Notes: generated from the sequence alone by a model not told the origin. DNA of 64,000 nucleotides from Flavobacterium glycines (GCF_900100165.1 NZ_FNEO01000005.1:150002-214001); one strand, 5' to 3'. Positions 53,190 to 64,000 are shown, counted from the stretch's first letter. Numbers and translations are program-made.

Positions 53190-55028
53190 ATGAAAGTCTG
53201 CAAAGCCATATTATTCTGCTTTTTGATAAACATCATCAGCTCGCCATTGCGGGCACAAGCCATTAGCGTAGACGATACCAAAAATGCTGTTGAACTAATC
53301 AATCTGTTAACAAAGTACAGTTCTTGTTTACAAATAGCCAATGAATCTGTCACAGGAGATCCGTTTAGCTCTGGAAAAAACAGTTATGGAGCTTTTACAA
53401 ATAGTGCTTCAAATTTTCCGTTTCAATCTGGTATAGTCCTTAGTACCTGGAGCAGCACACAATCAGCAGGACCTTTTGTCAGAACTTTTGGAGGAGGTAG
53501 TGATTCATGGCCTGGAGATACCGACTTAAATCAAACTTTAAATAGCAATTCCGTAAACGCTACAGTACTGGAATTTGATTTTACCCCTTTAACAAACAGC
53601 ATCAGTTTCAATTATTTTTTTGCTTCTAATGAATACCAGGACGACTATCCCTGCCATTATTCTGATGGTTTTGCATTTTTAATAAAAGAAAAAGGAACTG
53701 CTAATCCGTATCAAAATTTAGCTGTAATACCTAATACAACAATTCCAATTTCATCCATCAATATCCATCCTAAAATCACCTTCACTCCTACTAAATATTG
53801 TGATGCTAAAAACGAATCTTACTTTGGTCAGTTCAACAATACACCAAATAATACCAGTCCTATAAATTATGCCGGTCAAACCAAAGTTTTAAATGCAAAA
53901 ACCAATGTTATTCCGGGAACTACCTATCACATCAAATTAGTCATTGCCGATGACAGAAATACTTATTATGATTCGGCTATTTTCATAGAAGCCGCCAGTT
54001 TTAATTCGGCAATCGACTTAGGAACAGATAGATTATTAGCCACAAACACTGCAATTTGTTTTGGTGATAACTATATAATAGACACAAAATTATCCTCGGC
54101 ATACACCTATAAATGGTACAAAGATGGTACTTTATTATCTTCAGCAACCAATCCTTCTTATACTGTTACAGCTCCCGGAACCTATAAAGTTGAAGTTACA
54201 TTAAATCCTTCTACTTGTATTGCCACAAATCAGATAAAAATTGAATATACTCCTGAAATTGTTTTAAACAATAGTACGTTAACACATTGTGATTTTGATG
54301 GTGATGGAAAAGATATTTTTAACCTGACCGAAGCAGATAATGAAATAAAAAATAACAACTCTACATTAAGCGATGTTACTTATTATGAGAATTTAACGGA
54401 TGCGAAAGACAACAGTAATCCTATTTTCAACCCTGCTTATTACACTAACCAGTCCTTGACACAAACTCTGATTGCCAAAGTAACTAACTCTTATAATTGT
54501 GCTAATTATGCCGAATTAACTCTGAATCTTTCTAACAATAACACACAAAATCCAATTTCAATAATAACTGCTGTTCAAACTAAAGATTTTGAAGGCAATA
54601 AAAACTCTGCAATAATACAATATACAGGTTCCGGAAATTATGAATTTTCTATAGATGGAATTTTATATCAAGACAGTCCTGAATTTTCAAATATTCCTGC
54701 AGGAAACCATATTGCTTATGCACGGGATAAAAATCAATGTAACGTATCGATTCCTTTTCCTTTTACTATTTTAGACTACCCTCGTTATTTCACTCCTAAT
54801 GGAGATGGTATTAACGATTCCTGGACCATAAAAAACTTAAATTTACTTCCTCTGGCTACCATAAATATTTTTGATCGCTACGGAAAATTCATAAAACAAT
54901 TTAATTCTTCAAACCTGAATTGGAATGGAACCTTAAACGGTTACCAACTACCTGCTGATGATTATTGGTTTACCCTAATTTTTGAAGATGGCAAAAATAT
55001 CAAAGGCCATTTTTCATTAAAAAGATAA
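53190..55028 (+). CDS. T9SS type B secreted protein with choice-of-anchor L domain
   Basis: A 612-residue secreted protein. After a signal peptide (ends near SPLRAQ) comes a choice-of-anchor L domain (about 30-270: LTKYSSCLQIANESVTGDP, FNYFFASNEYQDDYP, YSDGFAFLIKE), then Ig-like beta domains, and finally a type B sorting domain ([43 protein letters not shown], ending GHFSLKR). The last part directs the protein through the type IX secretion system to the surface. It is followed 30 bases later by a second type B protein, so the two are probably one operon for surface adhesins. Confidence 0.93.
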   Translation: MKVCKAILFCFLINIISSPLRAQAISVDDTKNAVELINLLTKYSSCLQIANESVTGDPFSSGKNSYGAFTNSASNFPFQSGIVLSTWSSTQSAGPFVRTFGGGSDSWPGDTDLNQTLNSNSVNATVLEFDFTPLTNSISFNYFFASNEYQDDYPCHYSDGFAFLIKEKGTANPYQNLAVIPNTTIPISSINIHPKITFTPTKYCDAKNESYFGQFNNTPNNTSPINYAGQTKVLNAKTNVIPGTTYHIKLVIADDRNTYYDSAIFIEAASFNSAIDLGTDRLLATNTAICFGDNYIIDTKLSSAYTYKWYKDGTLLSSATNPSYTVTAPGTYKVEVTLNPSTCIATNQIKIEYTPEIVLNNSTLTHCDFDGDGKDIFNLTEADNEIKNNNSTLSDVTYYENLTDAKDNSNPIFNPAYYTNQSLTQTLIAKVTNSYNCANYAELTLNLSNNNTQNPISIITAVQTKDFEGNKNSAIIQYTGSGNYEFSIDGILYQDSPEFSNIPAGNHIAYARDKNQCNVSIPFPFTILDYPRYFTPNGDGINDSWTIKNLNLLPLATINIFDRYGKFIKQFNSSNLNWNGTLNGYQLPADDYWFTLIFEDGKNIKGHFSLKR

Positions 55029-55058
55029 AAAATCGCCAATAATTTATAAATTTATCAA

Positions 55059-58000
55059 ATGAGAAAAATATTTTTACTAAGCCTAACTTTAATCACTCTA
55101 AATTGTGTTGCGCAATTTAGCAGAACACATTATATCCCACCGATAGCAAACCAAAACCAAACTCTAAAAGCAGAAGACCAATATTTATACATATCTACTC
55201 CCAGCATCAAGGATGTAAACTTAAAAATAATAGCTATAGGAGGACAAATCATTTATGCTACTGTAAACAACAGTAGTCCTTATATTTATAAAATAGGAGT
55301 AGGAATCAACACCCAACTATTCACACCAAAAACTATAATTGGAAAATTAATAAACAAAGGCTTCATCATCGAAGCAGATGATTTAGTGTATTGTAGTGTT
55401 AGAGTTAATGCCGGTTTAAACCAAAACACCGGCGAATACAATCATGCGGGAGGACTCGTTTCTAAAGGAAATAGTGCCATAGGAACAACCTTTAGGCTGG
55501 GCGCAATGCTTAACCCATTATATGATGCTTCGCTACTTAATTTTGCTTCTATACTGGCAACTGAAAACAACACACAAGTTACCATTTCTAATATTCCAAT
55601 AGGAACTATATTAACTGATGGCACTATAATAAATGGGCCAATTACTATAAATTTAAATAAAAATGAGACTTATGTTATTGCTTTAGAAAACTTTCCAAAT
55701 TCTATTTCTTCTAATAGTGCCAAAATGATTGGTGCTTTAGTAGAATCAGACAAAGGAATTGTAGTCAATTCAGGTTCTTTTGGAGGAAGTAACAGTATCG
55801 AATTAAGCAATAATGGTCCAACAGGAAGAGATGTTGGTTTTGATCAAATCGTTCCTTTAGAAAAAACAGGTAAAGAATACATTTTCACAAAAGGAAATGG
55901 AACTAACGAAATAGAACGCATTATTCTGGTTGCTCATAATCCTCAAACAGAAGTTTATTTAAACGGAAACACAACACCAAACTATACACTACAACCCGGA
56001 GAATATACGACAATTGATGGAGCTCAATTTATAAACAATAATCTTTATGTAAAAACTACCGAAAATGTATTTGCTTATCAGTGTATAGGTGGAACAAACA
56101 AACCGGCAAATCAAAATTTATTTTTTGTTCCTCCACTAAATTGTTCAACACCAAATACTGTAGACAACATACCGCAAATAGAATTTATTGGAAGTATAAC
56201 TTATACCGGAGGTATGAATATTATAACCGAAAGAGATGCCGTTGTTACAATAAATAATAACCCAATAAATGCAACTCCTTTCGACATTACAGGAAACACT
56301 AATTATGTGCGCTATTCCTTAAACAACTTAAAAGGTAATATTAGTGTAAAATCTACTCAACAGGTATACGTTTCTTATTTTGGCACCAATAACGCTGCAA
56401 CTTATGGCGGATATTATTCAGGATTTGATGCTAAACCTGAAATTGCTCTGGACAAATTAAACATTGGTGTTTCATCCTGCATCCCTAATCTTGTTTTAGA
56501 AGTAAGCTCTATATTAAATTACGACAACTTTTTATGGTATTTTAATGACACCCCAATTAGTAATTCAAATAGTAATTCATTTACCCCTAACCAACCAGGA
56601 TACTACAAAGTAAGAGGTGGTATTACCAGTTGTGGAACTACAATTTTATCGGATATTATACCTGTTAGCAATTGCCCTTCGGATATTGACAACGACAATG
56701 TTAATGACAATATTGACCTTGACAATGATAATGACGGCATAACTAACTGCACAGAATCTTATGGCAACCAAAATATCAATATTTCAAATTTAAACTCCGG
56801 AAATATTACAGTTGGTGATTATTCCAACTCTTTTACAGGAACAGTCAGCACATCGGTCGCTGTCAGCAGCGCTCCTTTTTCAGGAAATTCCGATGGAAGT
56901 TTTGTCTCTGAAATTCCTGCCGGAAAAGGCAATTTCGTAAAATATTCACTAGCCTTTACTAAACCAATAAGTCTTGGAATAGAATATGTAAACACCGCTA
57001 ATTCTGCCAATTTATTAAATGCAAATGCCGAATATATCATTTCTACAGATATTGATAAAACTGTTACCGTGCTTAATCCAAATAATGAATTATTGATAGA
57101 CACTAATTACGATGGCATTTACGAAAGTGGTGTAACTGAATTCTCTTCTTTCGAAATCCGATTCCAAATAAACGGAATAGTACCATTAGCAGCCGGAACA
57201 ACGCATTTCAAATTTCTAACTCATTTAGTCAACTCTTTTAGCTTTACACATAAGAATCTTTTAGATACCGAAGCAAACAAAAGTACTTTAAAGTTTTTTG
57301 CTGTTTGTGTTCCAAAAGACTCCGATGCTGATGGAATAGAAGACCAATTAGACAAAGATAGTGACGGCGATAATGTTTCTGATTTAACAGAAAGTCAAGA
57401 CAATAATTTTACTTTAAACACTACAGACGTCAATAAAAACGGATTATACGATATTTTCGAAACAAAACTTAATCCTAATGATACTGATAACGACAATATT
57501 CCTGATTATCTTGATTTAGACAGTGATAACGATGGTATACTTGATTCTGTTGAAACAGGAAGCAATAATACCGATACCGACAATGATGGAATAAAAAACT
57601 TCAGAGACCTTGATAGTGATGGTGATTCTTGCTATGATGTACTTGAAGCTGGATTTACTGATACCACCGGCAATCATATTTTAGGTACTTCTTTTCCTCC
57701 TACAGTTGATGGAAAAGGACTTGTAACAAGCCGTACCAATGGCTATACTATTCCTAATTCTAATTATAACACAGCTGCTCCTATTGTAATTACAAACCAA
57801 CCTAACGCAATACCACATTGTTTAAACCAAAGTAATTCGATTTCAATTACTACAAATGGAGACAGTTACCAATGGCAAATTTCAACTGACGGAACAAATT
57901 GGAATAACTTAAATAACAACAGTAATTATTCAGGAGTAACTTCTTCTACATTAACTATTAATTCGGTTATTCAAAATATGATTGGATATAAATACCGGGT

Positions 58001-59429
58001 TTTTATTAATAGAATAGGCAATACATGTGGTTTAATTTCAAATGAAACTGCTCTAACCACCTTAGATTTACCTGTAGTTAATAATATAAGTATTAAACAA
58101 TGTGACGATGATTTAGATGCAAAAAGCTCTTTTAACCTTACAGTTAAAAATAATGAAATCTCAAACAATTATTTGAATGAGACTTTTAGCTATTTTACCT
58201 CTGCTGTGGCTGCAAACACAAATGATTCAACAAAAAAAATTGCAAATCCACTAACATATATTGCTAATAACGGAACAATTGTCTGGGCCAGAGTTGAAAA
58301 TACCAATACCTGTTTCTCCGTAGCAAGAATTGATTTAATTGTTTCAGCTACTCAAATACCACCTGCATTTAATCTTATTTTCGAAAATTGTGATGATTAT
58401 ATTGACGCAACAAATGACGACTATGATGGCATTAGTACTTTTGATTTTAGCAGCGCAACAAACAGCATTTTAGCAATTTTACCCTCGCCAAAAACAAATT
58501 ATTCTATTAAATATTACGGAACAGAAGCAGACGCTTTATCTGAAACAAAAGAAATAACAAGCACAACAAACTATCGCAACACCCTTTCTCCTAATCAACA
58601 AAAAATATGGGTGAGAGTTGATAATGATTTAGATAACAGCTGTTTTGGTATTGGACCCCATGTAACACTCAATATAAATCCAAAACCCAATATAGATATC
58701 AATGCTAATCATCTGTCCGATGTTTATGTATGCAATAATTTACCTAATTTTTTTGTAACATTAGATGCCGGTATACTTGACGGAAGTCCAACTACTAATT
58801 ACAGCTATGTTTGGACAAAAGACAATCAGGTTTTAACAAACAAAACTAATTCAACCCTGGCTGTAAATACTGTCGGAACATATACCGTAACGGTTACATC
58901 ACAAAAAGGCTGTAGCAGAACAAGAACATTAACTGTTACTGCTTCAGAAATTGCTCGCGTAAGCAATATTGAAGTAAATGAATTAAGTGAAAACAACAGT
59001 ATTTTAGTTTCAGTAGAAGGGATTGGAAATTATGAATACAGCTTAGACGACAGCAACAACTACTATCAGGATTCCAACCTTTTTGAAAATGTTGCTGCAG
59101 GAATACACAAAGTCTACATTAGAGATAAAAATGGTTGCGGCATTGCCAATCAATCAATTGCAATTTTAGGAATTCCAAGATTTTTCACTCCAAACAATGA
59201 TGGATTTAATGACTATTGGCAAATCAAAGGAATCAACTCTACTTTTAATTCAAAAACTGTTATTCATATTTTTGACCGCTATGGCAAACTCATCAAAGAC
59301 ATTAATCCTCAAAGTCAGGGTTGGGATGGAACATTAAACGGTAATGAGCTACCTGCTGATGATTATTGGTTTACTGTCAAACTTGAAAATGGAAAAGAAA
59401 TTAAAGGACATTTCAGCTTGAAGAGATAA
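55059..59429 (+). CDS. Large T9SS type B surface protein with IgGFc-binding-like and TSP3 repeats
   Basis: A 1456-residue secreted protein. A signal peptide (ends near NCVAQ) is followed by an IgGFc-binding-like N-terminal domain (about 100-420). Calcium-binding thrombospondin type 3 repeats come next, e.g. [19 protein letters not shown] near 545 and [19 protein letters not shown] near 760, with more up to about 870. Ig-like domains then lead to the type B sorting domain at the end ([39 protein letters not shown]). It is a likely surface adhesin. Its C-terminus is strikingly like that of the preceding protein. Confidence 0.9.
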   Translation: MRKIFLLSLTLITLNCVAQFSRTHYIPPIANQNQTLKAEDQYLYISTPSIKDVNLKIIAIGGQIIYATVNNSSPYIYKIGVGINTQLFTPKTIIGKLINKGFIIEADDLVYCSVRVNAGLNQNTGEYNHAGGLVSKGNSAIGTTFRLGAMLNPLYDASLLNFASILATENNTQVTISNIPIGTILTDGTIINGPITINLNKNETYVIALENFPNSISSNSAKMIGALVESDKGIVVNSGSFGGSNSIELSNNGPTGRDVGFDQIVPLEKTGKEYIFTKGNGTNEIERIILVAHNPQTEVYLNGNTTPNYTLQPGEYTTIDGAQFINNNLYVKTTENVFAYQCIGGTNKPANQNLFFVPPLNCSTPNTVDNIPQIEFIGSITYTGGMNIITERDAVVTINNNPINATPFDITGNTNYVRYSLNNLKGNISVKSTQQVYVSYFGTNNAATYGGYYSGFDAKPEIALDKLNIGVSSCIPNLVLEVSSILNYDNFLWYFNDTPISNSNSNSFTPNQPGYYKVRGGITSCGTTILSDIIPVSNCPSDIDNDNVNDNIDLDNDNDGITNCTESYGNQNINISNLNSGNITVGDYSNSFTGTVSTSVAVSSAPFSGNSDGSFVSEIPAGKGNFVKYSLAFTKPISLGIEYVNTANSANLLNANAEYIISTDIDKTVTVLNPNNELLIDTNYDGIYESGVTEFSSFEIRFQINGIVPLAAGTTHFKFLTHLVNSFSFTHKNLLDTEANKSTLKFFAVCVPKDSDADGIEDQLDKDSDGDNVSDLTESQDNNFTLNTTDVNKNGLYDIFETKLNPNDTDNDNIPDYLDLDSDNDGILDSVETGSNNTDTDNDGIKNFRDLDSDGDSCYDVLEAGFTDTTGNHILGTSFPPTVDGKGLVTSRTNGYTIPNSNYNTAAPIVITNQPNAIPHCLNQSNSISITTNGDSYQWQISTDGTNWNNLNNNSNYSGVTSSTLTINSVIQNMIGYKYRVFINRIGNTCGLISNETALTTLDLPVVNNISIKQCDDDLDAKSSFNLTVKNNEISNNYLNETFSYFTSAVAANTNDSTKKIANPLTYIANNGTIVWARVENTNTCFSVARIDLIVSATQIPPAFNLIFENCDDYIDATNDDYDGISTFDFSSATNSILAILPSPKTNYSIKYYGTEADALSETKEITSTTNYRNTLSPNQQKIWVRVDNDLDNSCFGIGPHVTLNINPKPNIDINANHLSDVYVCNNLPNFFVTLDAGILDGSPTTNYSYVWTKDNQVLTNKTNSTLAVNTVGTYTVTVTSQKGCSRTRTLTVTASEIARVSNIEVNELSENNSILVSVEGIGNYEYSLDDSNNYYQDSNLFENVAAGIHKVYIRDKNGCGIANQSIAILGIPRFFTPNNDGFNDYWQIKGINSTFNSKTVIHIFDRYGKLIKDINPQSQGWDGTLNGNELPADDYWFTVKLENGKEIKGHFSLKR

Positions 59430-59533
59430 CTTTTAAAATTTTCAATATCAATGTCAAAATACAATATCAAATCTTAAACTAAAAATCCAATTCATTAAAT
59501 TCTAAATTCCAATTAAAAATAGTCCTAAAAAAG

Positions 59534-59582
59534 AATCCCAAATTCCTTCCGAAAGCTTTCGGGATAGGAATTTGGGATTTTT
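59534..59582. terminator. Strong hairpin terminator between the large T9SS protein and typA
   Basis: AATCCCAAATTCCT (59534-59547) and AGGAATTTGGGATT (59566-59579) form a 14-bp stem capped by an inner palindrome (CCGAAAGCTTTCGG), with Ts behind. It can stop transcription from both sides. The stretch before it (59440-59530) is AT-rich low-complexity DNA. Confidence 0.88.
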
Positions 59583-59601
59583 TTATTGAAGATTTAATCT
59601 T

Positions 59602-61398
59602 TTAGATTTTAAATCTTTTTCTATCAGTTTCAGATAAGTAAATTTTTCTTAAACGAAGTGATTTTGGAGTAACCTCTACGTATTCATCTTTTTGGATGTA
59701 CTCTAAAGCTTCTTCTAAAGAGAATTTGATAGCAGGAATGATTCTCGCTTTATCATCAGCTCCTGAAGAACGAACGTTAGACAATTTTTTCGTTTTAGTT
59801 ACATTCACAGTCATATCATCACTACGAGTGTTTTCACCAATTACCTGTCCTTCGTAAATATCTTCGTTAGGATCAACAAAGAATTTACCACGATCTTGTA
59901 ATTTATCGATAGAATAAGGAATTGCTTTTCCATTTTCCATAGAAATCAATGAACCGTTATTACGTCCAGGAATTTCCCCTTTGTATGGTTCGTATCCAAT
60001 GAAACGGTGAGACATAATAGCTTCACCTGCTGTAGCAGTAAGCAATTGATTTCTCAATCCAATGATTCCACGAGATGGAATATTGAATTTAACAATCATA
60101 CGCTCTCCTTTTCCTTCCATAGAAAGCATTTCTCCTTTACGGATAGAAACAAATTCTACAGCTCTACCTGAAAGATTTTCCGGTAAATCGATAGTTAATT
60201 CCTCAATTGGCTCACATTTAACACCATCAACTTCTTTGATAATAACCTGTGGCTGACCAATTTGTAATTCGTATCCTTCTCTTCTCATCGTTTCGATAAG
60301 AACTGACAAGTGTAATACACCACGTCCAAATACCATAAATTTATCTGCAGAATCAGTCTCAGCAACTCTCATTGCTAAGTTTTTCTCTAACTCTTTAGTT
60401 AATCTTTCACGAATATGTCTTGAAGTAACAAATTTACCTTCTTTACCAAAGAAAGGTGAATCATTAATAGTAAACAACATACTCATTGTTGGCTCATCAA
60501 TAGCAATTGTTTGTAAAGCTTCCGGATTTTCAAAATCAGCAATAGTATCACCAATTTCAAAACCTTCAACACCTACAACCGCACAAATATCACCAGCTAT
60601 AACTTCTTCTACTTTTTTACGTCCAAGACCTTCAAAAGTATGTAATTCTTTAATTCTTGATTTAATTACTTTACCATCTCTTTTTACCAAAGAAATTGGC
60701 ATACCTTCTTTCAAAACACCTCTTTCCAAACGACCGATAGCGATACGACCTGTAAAAGAAGAGAAATCTAAAGATGTAATCAACATTTGCGGAGTTCCTT
60801 CAGAAACTTTAGGAGCCGGAACATTAGCAATAACCATATCTAATAATGGCTCAATGTTCTCTGTTTGAACTTTCCAGTCTTCAGACATCCAGTTATTTTT
60901 AGCCGAACCGTAAACAGCAGGAAAATCCAATTGTTCTTCAGTAGCACCTAATTCAAACATTAAGTCGAAAACTTTTTCGTGAACTTCTTCCGGAGTACAG
61001 TTTTCTTTATCTACTTTATTGATAACCACACAAGGTTTCAATCCTAAATCAATCGCTTTTTGTAATACAAAACGCGTTTGTGGCATTGGTCCTTCAAATG
61101 CATCAACCAAAAGACACACTCCATCAGCCATGTTTAAAACACGCTCTACCTCTCCACCAAAATCGGCGTGACCAGGAGTATCGATAATATTAATTTTTGT
61201 TCCTTTGTAAGAAACAGAAACGTTCTTAGAAGTAATTGTAATACCTCTTTCTCGCTCTAAGTCGTTGTTATCAAGGATCAAATCTCCAGTATTTTCGTTC
61301 TCACGAAATAACTGACAATGATACATAATTTTATCAACCAAAGTGGTTTTACCGTGATCGACGTGGGCAATAATTGCAATGTTTCTAATAGCTTCCAT
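59602..61398 (-). CDS. typA: Translational GTPase TypA/BipA
   Basis: A 598-residue ribosome-associated GTPase of the EF-G-like family involved in ribosome assembly and stress growth. G-domain motifs are [16 protein letters not shown] (G1), [11 protein letters not shown] (G2), [11 protein letters not shown] (G3) and [10 protein letters not shown] (G4). Then follow the beta-barrel, the EF-G-like domains and the BipA C-terminal region ([25 protein letters not shown]-like [14 protein letters not shown]). A -7 box (CAAAGGTA on the + strand, 61418-61425, i.e. TACCTTTG) lies 20 bases before the start. It is monocistronic. Confidence 0.97.
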   Translation of the reverse strand: MEAIRNIAIIAHVDHGKTTLVDKIMYHCQLFRENENTGDLILDNNDLERERGITITSKNVSVSYKGTKINIIDTPGHADFGGEVERVLNMADGVCLLVDAFEGPMPQTRFVLQKAIDLGLKPCVVINKVDKENCTPEEVHEKVFDLMFELGATEEQLDFPAVYGSAKNNWMSEDWKVQTENIEPLLDMVIANVPAPKVSEGTPQMLITSLDFSSFTGRIAIGRLERGVLKEGMPISLVKRDGKVIKSRIKELHTFEGLGRKKVEEVIAGDICAVVGVEGFEIGDTIADFENPEALQTIAIDEPTMSMLFTINDSPFFGKEGKFVTSRHIRERLTKELEKNLAMRVAETDSADKFMVFGRGVLHLSVLIETMRREGYELQIGQPQVIIKEVDGVKCEPIEELTIDLPENLSGRAVEFVSIRKGEMLSMEGKGERMIVKFNIPSRGIIGLRNQLLTATAGEAIMSHRFIGYEPYKGEIPGRNNGSLISMENGKAIPYSIDKLQDRGKFFVDPNEDIYEGQVIGENTRSDDMTVNVTKTKKLSNVRSSGADDKARIIPAIKFSLEEALEYIQKDEYVEVTPKSLRLRKIYLSETDRKRFKI

Positions 61399-61533
61399 CT
61401 GTGATTTTTAATGGCTGCAAAGGTACACTTTATTTTGATATAAAAAACATTTCTTAAATACTTTACTCTCATTGCAAAAGAACAGGCATACATTAGGATA
61501 ATCGACTTTTTACAAATAAGTTTTCACAGAAAT

Positions 61534-61563
61534 TTTGCTTTTAACAATTATTAATTATATTTG
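61534..61563 (+). promoter_or_regulatory. Promoter of the second PAS histidine kinase gene
   Basis: TTTG (61534-61537) and TATATTTG (61556-61563) are spaced by 18 bases and match the Bacteroidota consensus fully. Transcription would start at or within a base or two of the ATG at 61568, giving a leaderless message and excluding the TTG at 61535 as start. Confidence 0.7.
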
Positions 61564-61567
61564 GTTA

Positions 61568-63280
61568 ATGAAAAGAAAAACGAACCAAATAACAATAATA
61601 TACTTACTTATTGCCGTTGTTTTGGCAACTTTTTTATATAAATTTTCTTCTCTCTATTTAAACTCTGAAAATTACCTTCTTTTTAATTTAATAAAAGATT
61701 TTATTTTAATCTTACTTACTGCATTTGCTATTAGATTTATCCTAATCAATAATGAAGAAAAAAATAAAATCATTTTTGAAAGATTAGAAAACACCAATAA
61801 CGAAATCAAGGAATCAAATGACAAATACGATATTGTTGCAAAAGCGACAAGCGACACCATTTGGGACTGGAAAATTCAAGAAGACAAACTTAATTGGAGC
61901 AAAGGAATAAAAGCTGTTTTTGGTTACGAAGAAGATCAGGTTGGAGACAGTTCAAGCTGGTGGTTTGGAAATATCCATCCGGAAGACAGCATCAAAATGT
62001 CTATAAAACTGTATTCTTTTATTGAACAAAAAACAGAAAAATGGCAAGATGAATATCGTTTTAAATGTGCCGACGATACCTATAAATATGTCTTAGACAG
62101 AGGATTTCTTTTAAAAGATGAAAACGGGAAAGCTATTCGAATGATTGGAGCTCTTCAGGACATCACCAAACAAAAAGAAGAAGAATTACGATTAAAATTA
62201 CTCGAAACCGTAATTTTACAAACCAAAGAATCTATTGTTATTACAGAAGCTAATTTAAATAAAAATCTTCTGCCAAAAGTTATCTATGTCAATCCGGCTT
62301 TTACCAGCATGACTGGTTACAAACCAGAAGAAATATTAAACAATTCTCTTAGTATATTAAGGGGGCCAAATACCGAAATCGGCGTATTAAAAAGAATTTT
62401 TCAAATTATTGAAAATAAAGACGAAGGATTACTTGAAATTAAAGCTTACAAAAAAGATAAAACCGAATTTTGGCTACGTTTTACAATGATTCCAATTTAC
62501 AATACTGAAAACGAATTATCACATTGGGTATCTATCCAAAGAGATGTTACTGAAGAAAAAAATCAAGAAAAAGAAAAAGAACAGTTAATCAAGGAATTAA
62601 CACAAAACAATAAAGATTTAAAACAATTTTCTTACATTACTTCTCACAACTTAAGAGCTCCAATGTCTAATTTAACCGGACTCCTAAATCTTATAGAAGA
62701 CATCCCGATAGAAGATCCTGAGCTAAAAGAAATCATCAATGGCTTTAATAAATCAACCCATTTATTAAATGAAACCATAGAAGACTTAACAAAAGTCATG
62801 ATAATCAAAGACAATACATCTATTCAAAAAGAAAATATTTCTCTAAAAGATATTTTTGAAAATGTATTCAGTCAATTAACTAATCAAATAGAATTATACA
62901 AACCTATTTTAAGATTAGACCTTGACAGTGTAAGCCTATTAAACACTAATAAAGCTTATTTAGAAAGCATATTATTAAACCTTATGACCAATTCTTTAAA
63001 ATATAGCTCCAAAGATCGTTTATTAAAAATAACAATCATTGCACAACAAACTGGAAACACAATAAAACTTATTTTTAAAGATAACGGTATAGGAATTGAC
63101 CTCACTAAAAACAAAGATAAAGTTTTTGGACTATATCAAAGATTTCATGACTACCCTGATAGTAAAGGATTAGGATTATACCTCGTAAAATCACAAGTTG
63201 AAGCTATGAAAGGCACTATTGGAATCGAGAGTCAAGTAAACAAAGGAACTACAATTACATTAACATTTAAAAACAAATAA
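61568..63280 (+). CDS. Membrane PAS-domain sensor histidine kinase
   Basis: A 570-residue kinase with two N-terminal transmembrane segments (about 8-25 and 38-60) and a short loop between them. Two PAS domains follow: the first has DTIWDWKIQEDKLNWSKGIK and its PAC part (GALQDITKQKEEE), the second has KVIYVNPAFTSMTGYKPEE. The acceptor is H360 in YITSHNLRAPMSN and the ATPase domain has NLMTNSLKYSS, FKDNGIGIDL and SKGLGLYLVKSQ. The start is set by the promoter just upstream. A receiver gene follows with a one-base gap, as in the pair at 50948-53129. Confidence 0.94.
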   Translation: MKRKTNQITIIYLLIAVVLATFLYKFSSLYLNSENYLLFNLIKDFILILLTAFAIRFILINNEEKNKIIFERLENTNNEIKESNDKYDIVAKATSDTIWDWKIQEDKLNWSKGIKAVFGYEEDQVGDSSSWWFGNIHPEDSIKMSIKLYSFIEQKTEKWQDEYRFKCADDTYKYVLDRGFLLKDENGKAIRMIGALQDITKQKEEELRLKLLETVILQTKESIVITEANLNKNLLPKVIYVNPAFTSMTGYKPEEILNNSLSILRGPNTEIGVLKRIFQIIENKDEGLLEIKAYKKDKTEFWLRFTMIPIYNTENELSHWVSIQRDVTEEKNQEKEKEQLIKELTQNNKDLKQFSYITSHNLRAPMSNLTGLLNLIEDIPIEDPELKEIINGFNKSTHLLNETIEDLTKVMIIKDNTSIQKENISLKDIFENVFSQLTNQIELYKPILRLDLDSVSLLNTNKAYLESILLNLMTNSLKYSSKDRLLKITIIAQQTGNTIKLIFKDNGIGIDLTKNKDKVFGLYQRFHDYPDSKGLGLYLVKSQVEAMKGTIGIESQVNKGTTITLTFKNK

Positions 63281-63281
63281 C

Positions 63282-63680
63282 ATGTTAGATTTAATTCTAT
63301 GTGTCGATGATGACCCTATTACCCTTATGTTATGTAAAAAAGTAATTACAAAAGCTTCTTTTTCAAACAACATCATTACTGCTAAAAACGGCGAAGAAGC
63401 GATACAATATTTCGATTCTATTCTAAATAAAGAAACAGACAAACTTCCTCAATTAGTTTTTTTAGATTTAAACATGCCTGTAATGGATGGATGGGATTTT
63501 TTAAACATCTTCAACACTCCTAAATATTCCGAAGTTACTACAAAAATCGTAGTTCTATCTTCTACTATTGATCCAGAAGATCATCAAAAATCAAAAAATT
63601 TCCCTATGGTAATTGATTTTTTATCAAAACCAATTACAAACGAAATGCTTAACTATTTACAAACAAAATTTGAAGAATAA
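63282..63680 (+). CDS. Single-domain response regulator
   Basis: A 132-residue CheY-like receiver without output domain. Pocket residues are CVDDDP, the phosphorylated Asp is D62 in VFLDLNMPVMDGWDF, the Thr/Ser site is IVVLSST and the Lys is in DFLSKPI. Its sequence is close to the receiver at 52722, and each sits behind a PAS kinase, so the two pairs are paralogous. The receiver gene begins one base after the stop of the kinase gene. Confidence 0.95.
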   Translation: MLDLILCVDDDPITLMLCKKVITKASFSNNIITAKNGEEAIQYFDSILNKETDKLPQLVFLDLNMPVMDGWDFLNIFNTPKYSEVTTKIVVLSSTIDPEDHQKSKNFPMVIDFLSKPITNEMLNYLQTKFEE

Positions 63681-63723
63681 AGACAATTCAATTTTCTAAA
63701 CATAAATCATAATTTCACAAAAT

Positions 63724-63758
63724 AAGAGAGCTATTTAATTAATAGCTCTCTTATTTTT
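63724..63758 (+). terminator. Terminator of the kinase-receiver operon
   Basis: AAGAGAGCTATT (63724-63735) and AATAGCTCTCTT (63741-63752) form a 12-bp stem with a T-rich tail. Confidence 0.88.
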
Positions 63759-63873
63759 TAATAGCTTATAAAATCCTTTAATCTATACCACAGGCCTGTA
63801 TCTCAGAAACGTTTTATTTTCTAAATAACCAATTAATTTTAGAATTAATAAAAACATCTAAGAAAAAAACAAA

Positions 63874-63908
63874 AAAACTCCAATTAGCAAAATGCTAATT
63901 GGAGTTTT
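63874..63908 (-). terminator. Terminator of tRNA-Leu
   Basis: AAAACTCCAATTAGC (63874-63888) and GCTAATTGGAGTTTT (63894-63908) form a 15-bp stem. On the minus strand it lies two bases behind the tRNA and is followed by a long T-run. Confidence 0.9.
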
Positions 63909-63910
63909 AG

Positions 63911-63996
63911 TACTCAGAGCGGGACTTGAACCCGCACGAACATTGCTGTTCACTGGATTTTAAGTCCAGCGTGTCTACCAATTTCACCATCCGAGC
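63911..63996 (-). tRNA. tRNA-Leu (anticodon TAA)
   Basis: On the minus strand an 86-base class II tRNA: acceptor GCTCGGA, D-arm TGGTGAAATTGGTAGACA, anticodon arm CTGGACTTAAAATCCAG with anticodon TAA, a long variable arm (TGAACAGCAATGTTCG), the T-arm GCGGGTTCAAGTCCCGC and the 3' acceptor half TCTGAGT with discriminator A. The 3' CCA is not encoded, so the Cca enzyme must add it. The first acceptor pair is G-U. Confidence 0.97.
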
Positions 63997-64000
63997 AATG

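Noticed and set aside
59440..59530. Low-complexity stretch before the typA terminator as a repeat family
   Set aside because: It has AAATTCTAAATT-like words common in AT-rich flavobacterial gaps, but no second long copy in the window, so no repeat can be claimed.

Overview
The window is AT-rich bacterial DNA from a member of the Bacteroidota, most probably a Flavobacterium or close relative. The evidence is lineage-typical: two secreted proteins with type IX secretion (type B) sorting domains, -7 promoter boxes of the form TAnnTTTG, a GH-rich polysaccharide-utilisation region with a LacI-type regulator, and small families common in this group (DUF3826, DUF4252, DUF5606, HD-PycTM). Codon use and gene density look uniform. 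I see no rRNA, prophage, transposase or CRISPR array. The one RNA gene is a tRNA-Leu at the right edge.

Region 1 (1-9.7 kb) is a glucuronoxylan-utilisation locus: the end of a LacI-family repressor, then GH67, GH115 and a GH10 lipoprotein, then a GPH-family sugar symporter and a cytoplasmic GH43. Two nearly identical operator-like sites (661-672 and 7059-7070) lie in front of the two transcription units, each directly downstream of the same -7-like sequence. They probably make the locus one regulon. No SusC/SusD pair is in the window; it may lie to the left.

Region 2 (9.7-18 kb) holds small exported proteins (DUF3826, TPR, DUF4252), an S41 protease lipoprotein, a cobalamin riboswitch driving a BtuB-like TonB receptor, and the block mazG / DUF5606 / def. 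Region 3 (18-24 kb) has a FUSC membrane protein, mqo, ruvX, a methyltransferase and dapD. Region 4 (24-29.4 kb) is a cell-surface glycan (LPS core-like) cluster: an unusual QueC-like PP-loop protein, three glycosyltransferases, a DUF1919 protein and a WaaP/Kdo-kinase-like protein. Region 5 (29.5-34.7 kb) is housekeeping: tsaC, cca, ctaA, a CDP-alcohol phosphatidyltransferase and two thioredoxin-fold proteins. A gene-free stretch of about 1 kb that is rich in A and C and poor in G on the + strand follows (34.7-35.66 kb).

Region 6 (35.7-41.3 kb) carries an acetyltransferase, a VOC protein, ClC and HPP anion-transport-type membrane proteins, a pRiA4b ORF-3-like protein, a small cassette encoding a 23S-IVS-type four-helix-bundle protein bounded by inverted octamer repeats, a 37-kDa nucleoid-associated protein and a small Cys-pair protein. 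Region 7 (41.3-50.6 kb) has a GAF protein, an orphan HD-PycTM protein, a very large phosphoesterase / kinase-like / outer-membrane-barrel fusion, a beta-propeller-like lipoprotein and a protein with a kinase-like signature. Region 8 (50.9-64 kb) holds two paralogous PAS histidine kinase plus single-domain response regulator pairs, the two type B T9SS proteins, typA and the tRNA-Leu.

The items most worth following are the three-part phosphoesterase/kinase-like/barrel protein, the HD-PycTM protein without a cyclase, the inverted-octamer IVP cassette, the paired LacI operators and the QueC-like protein in a glycan locus.
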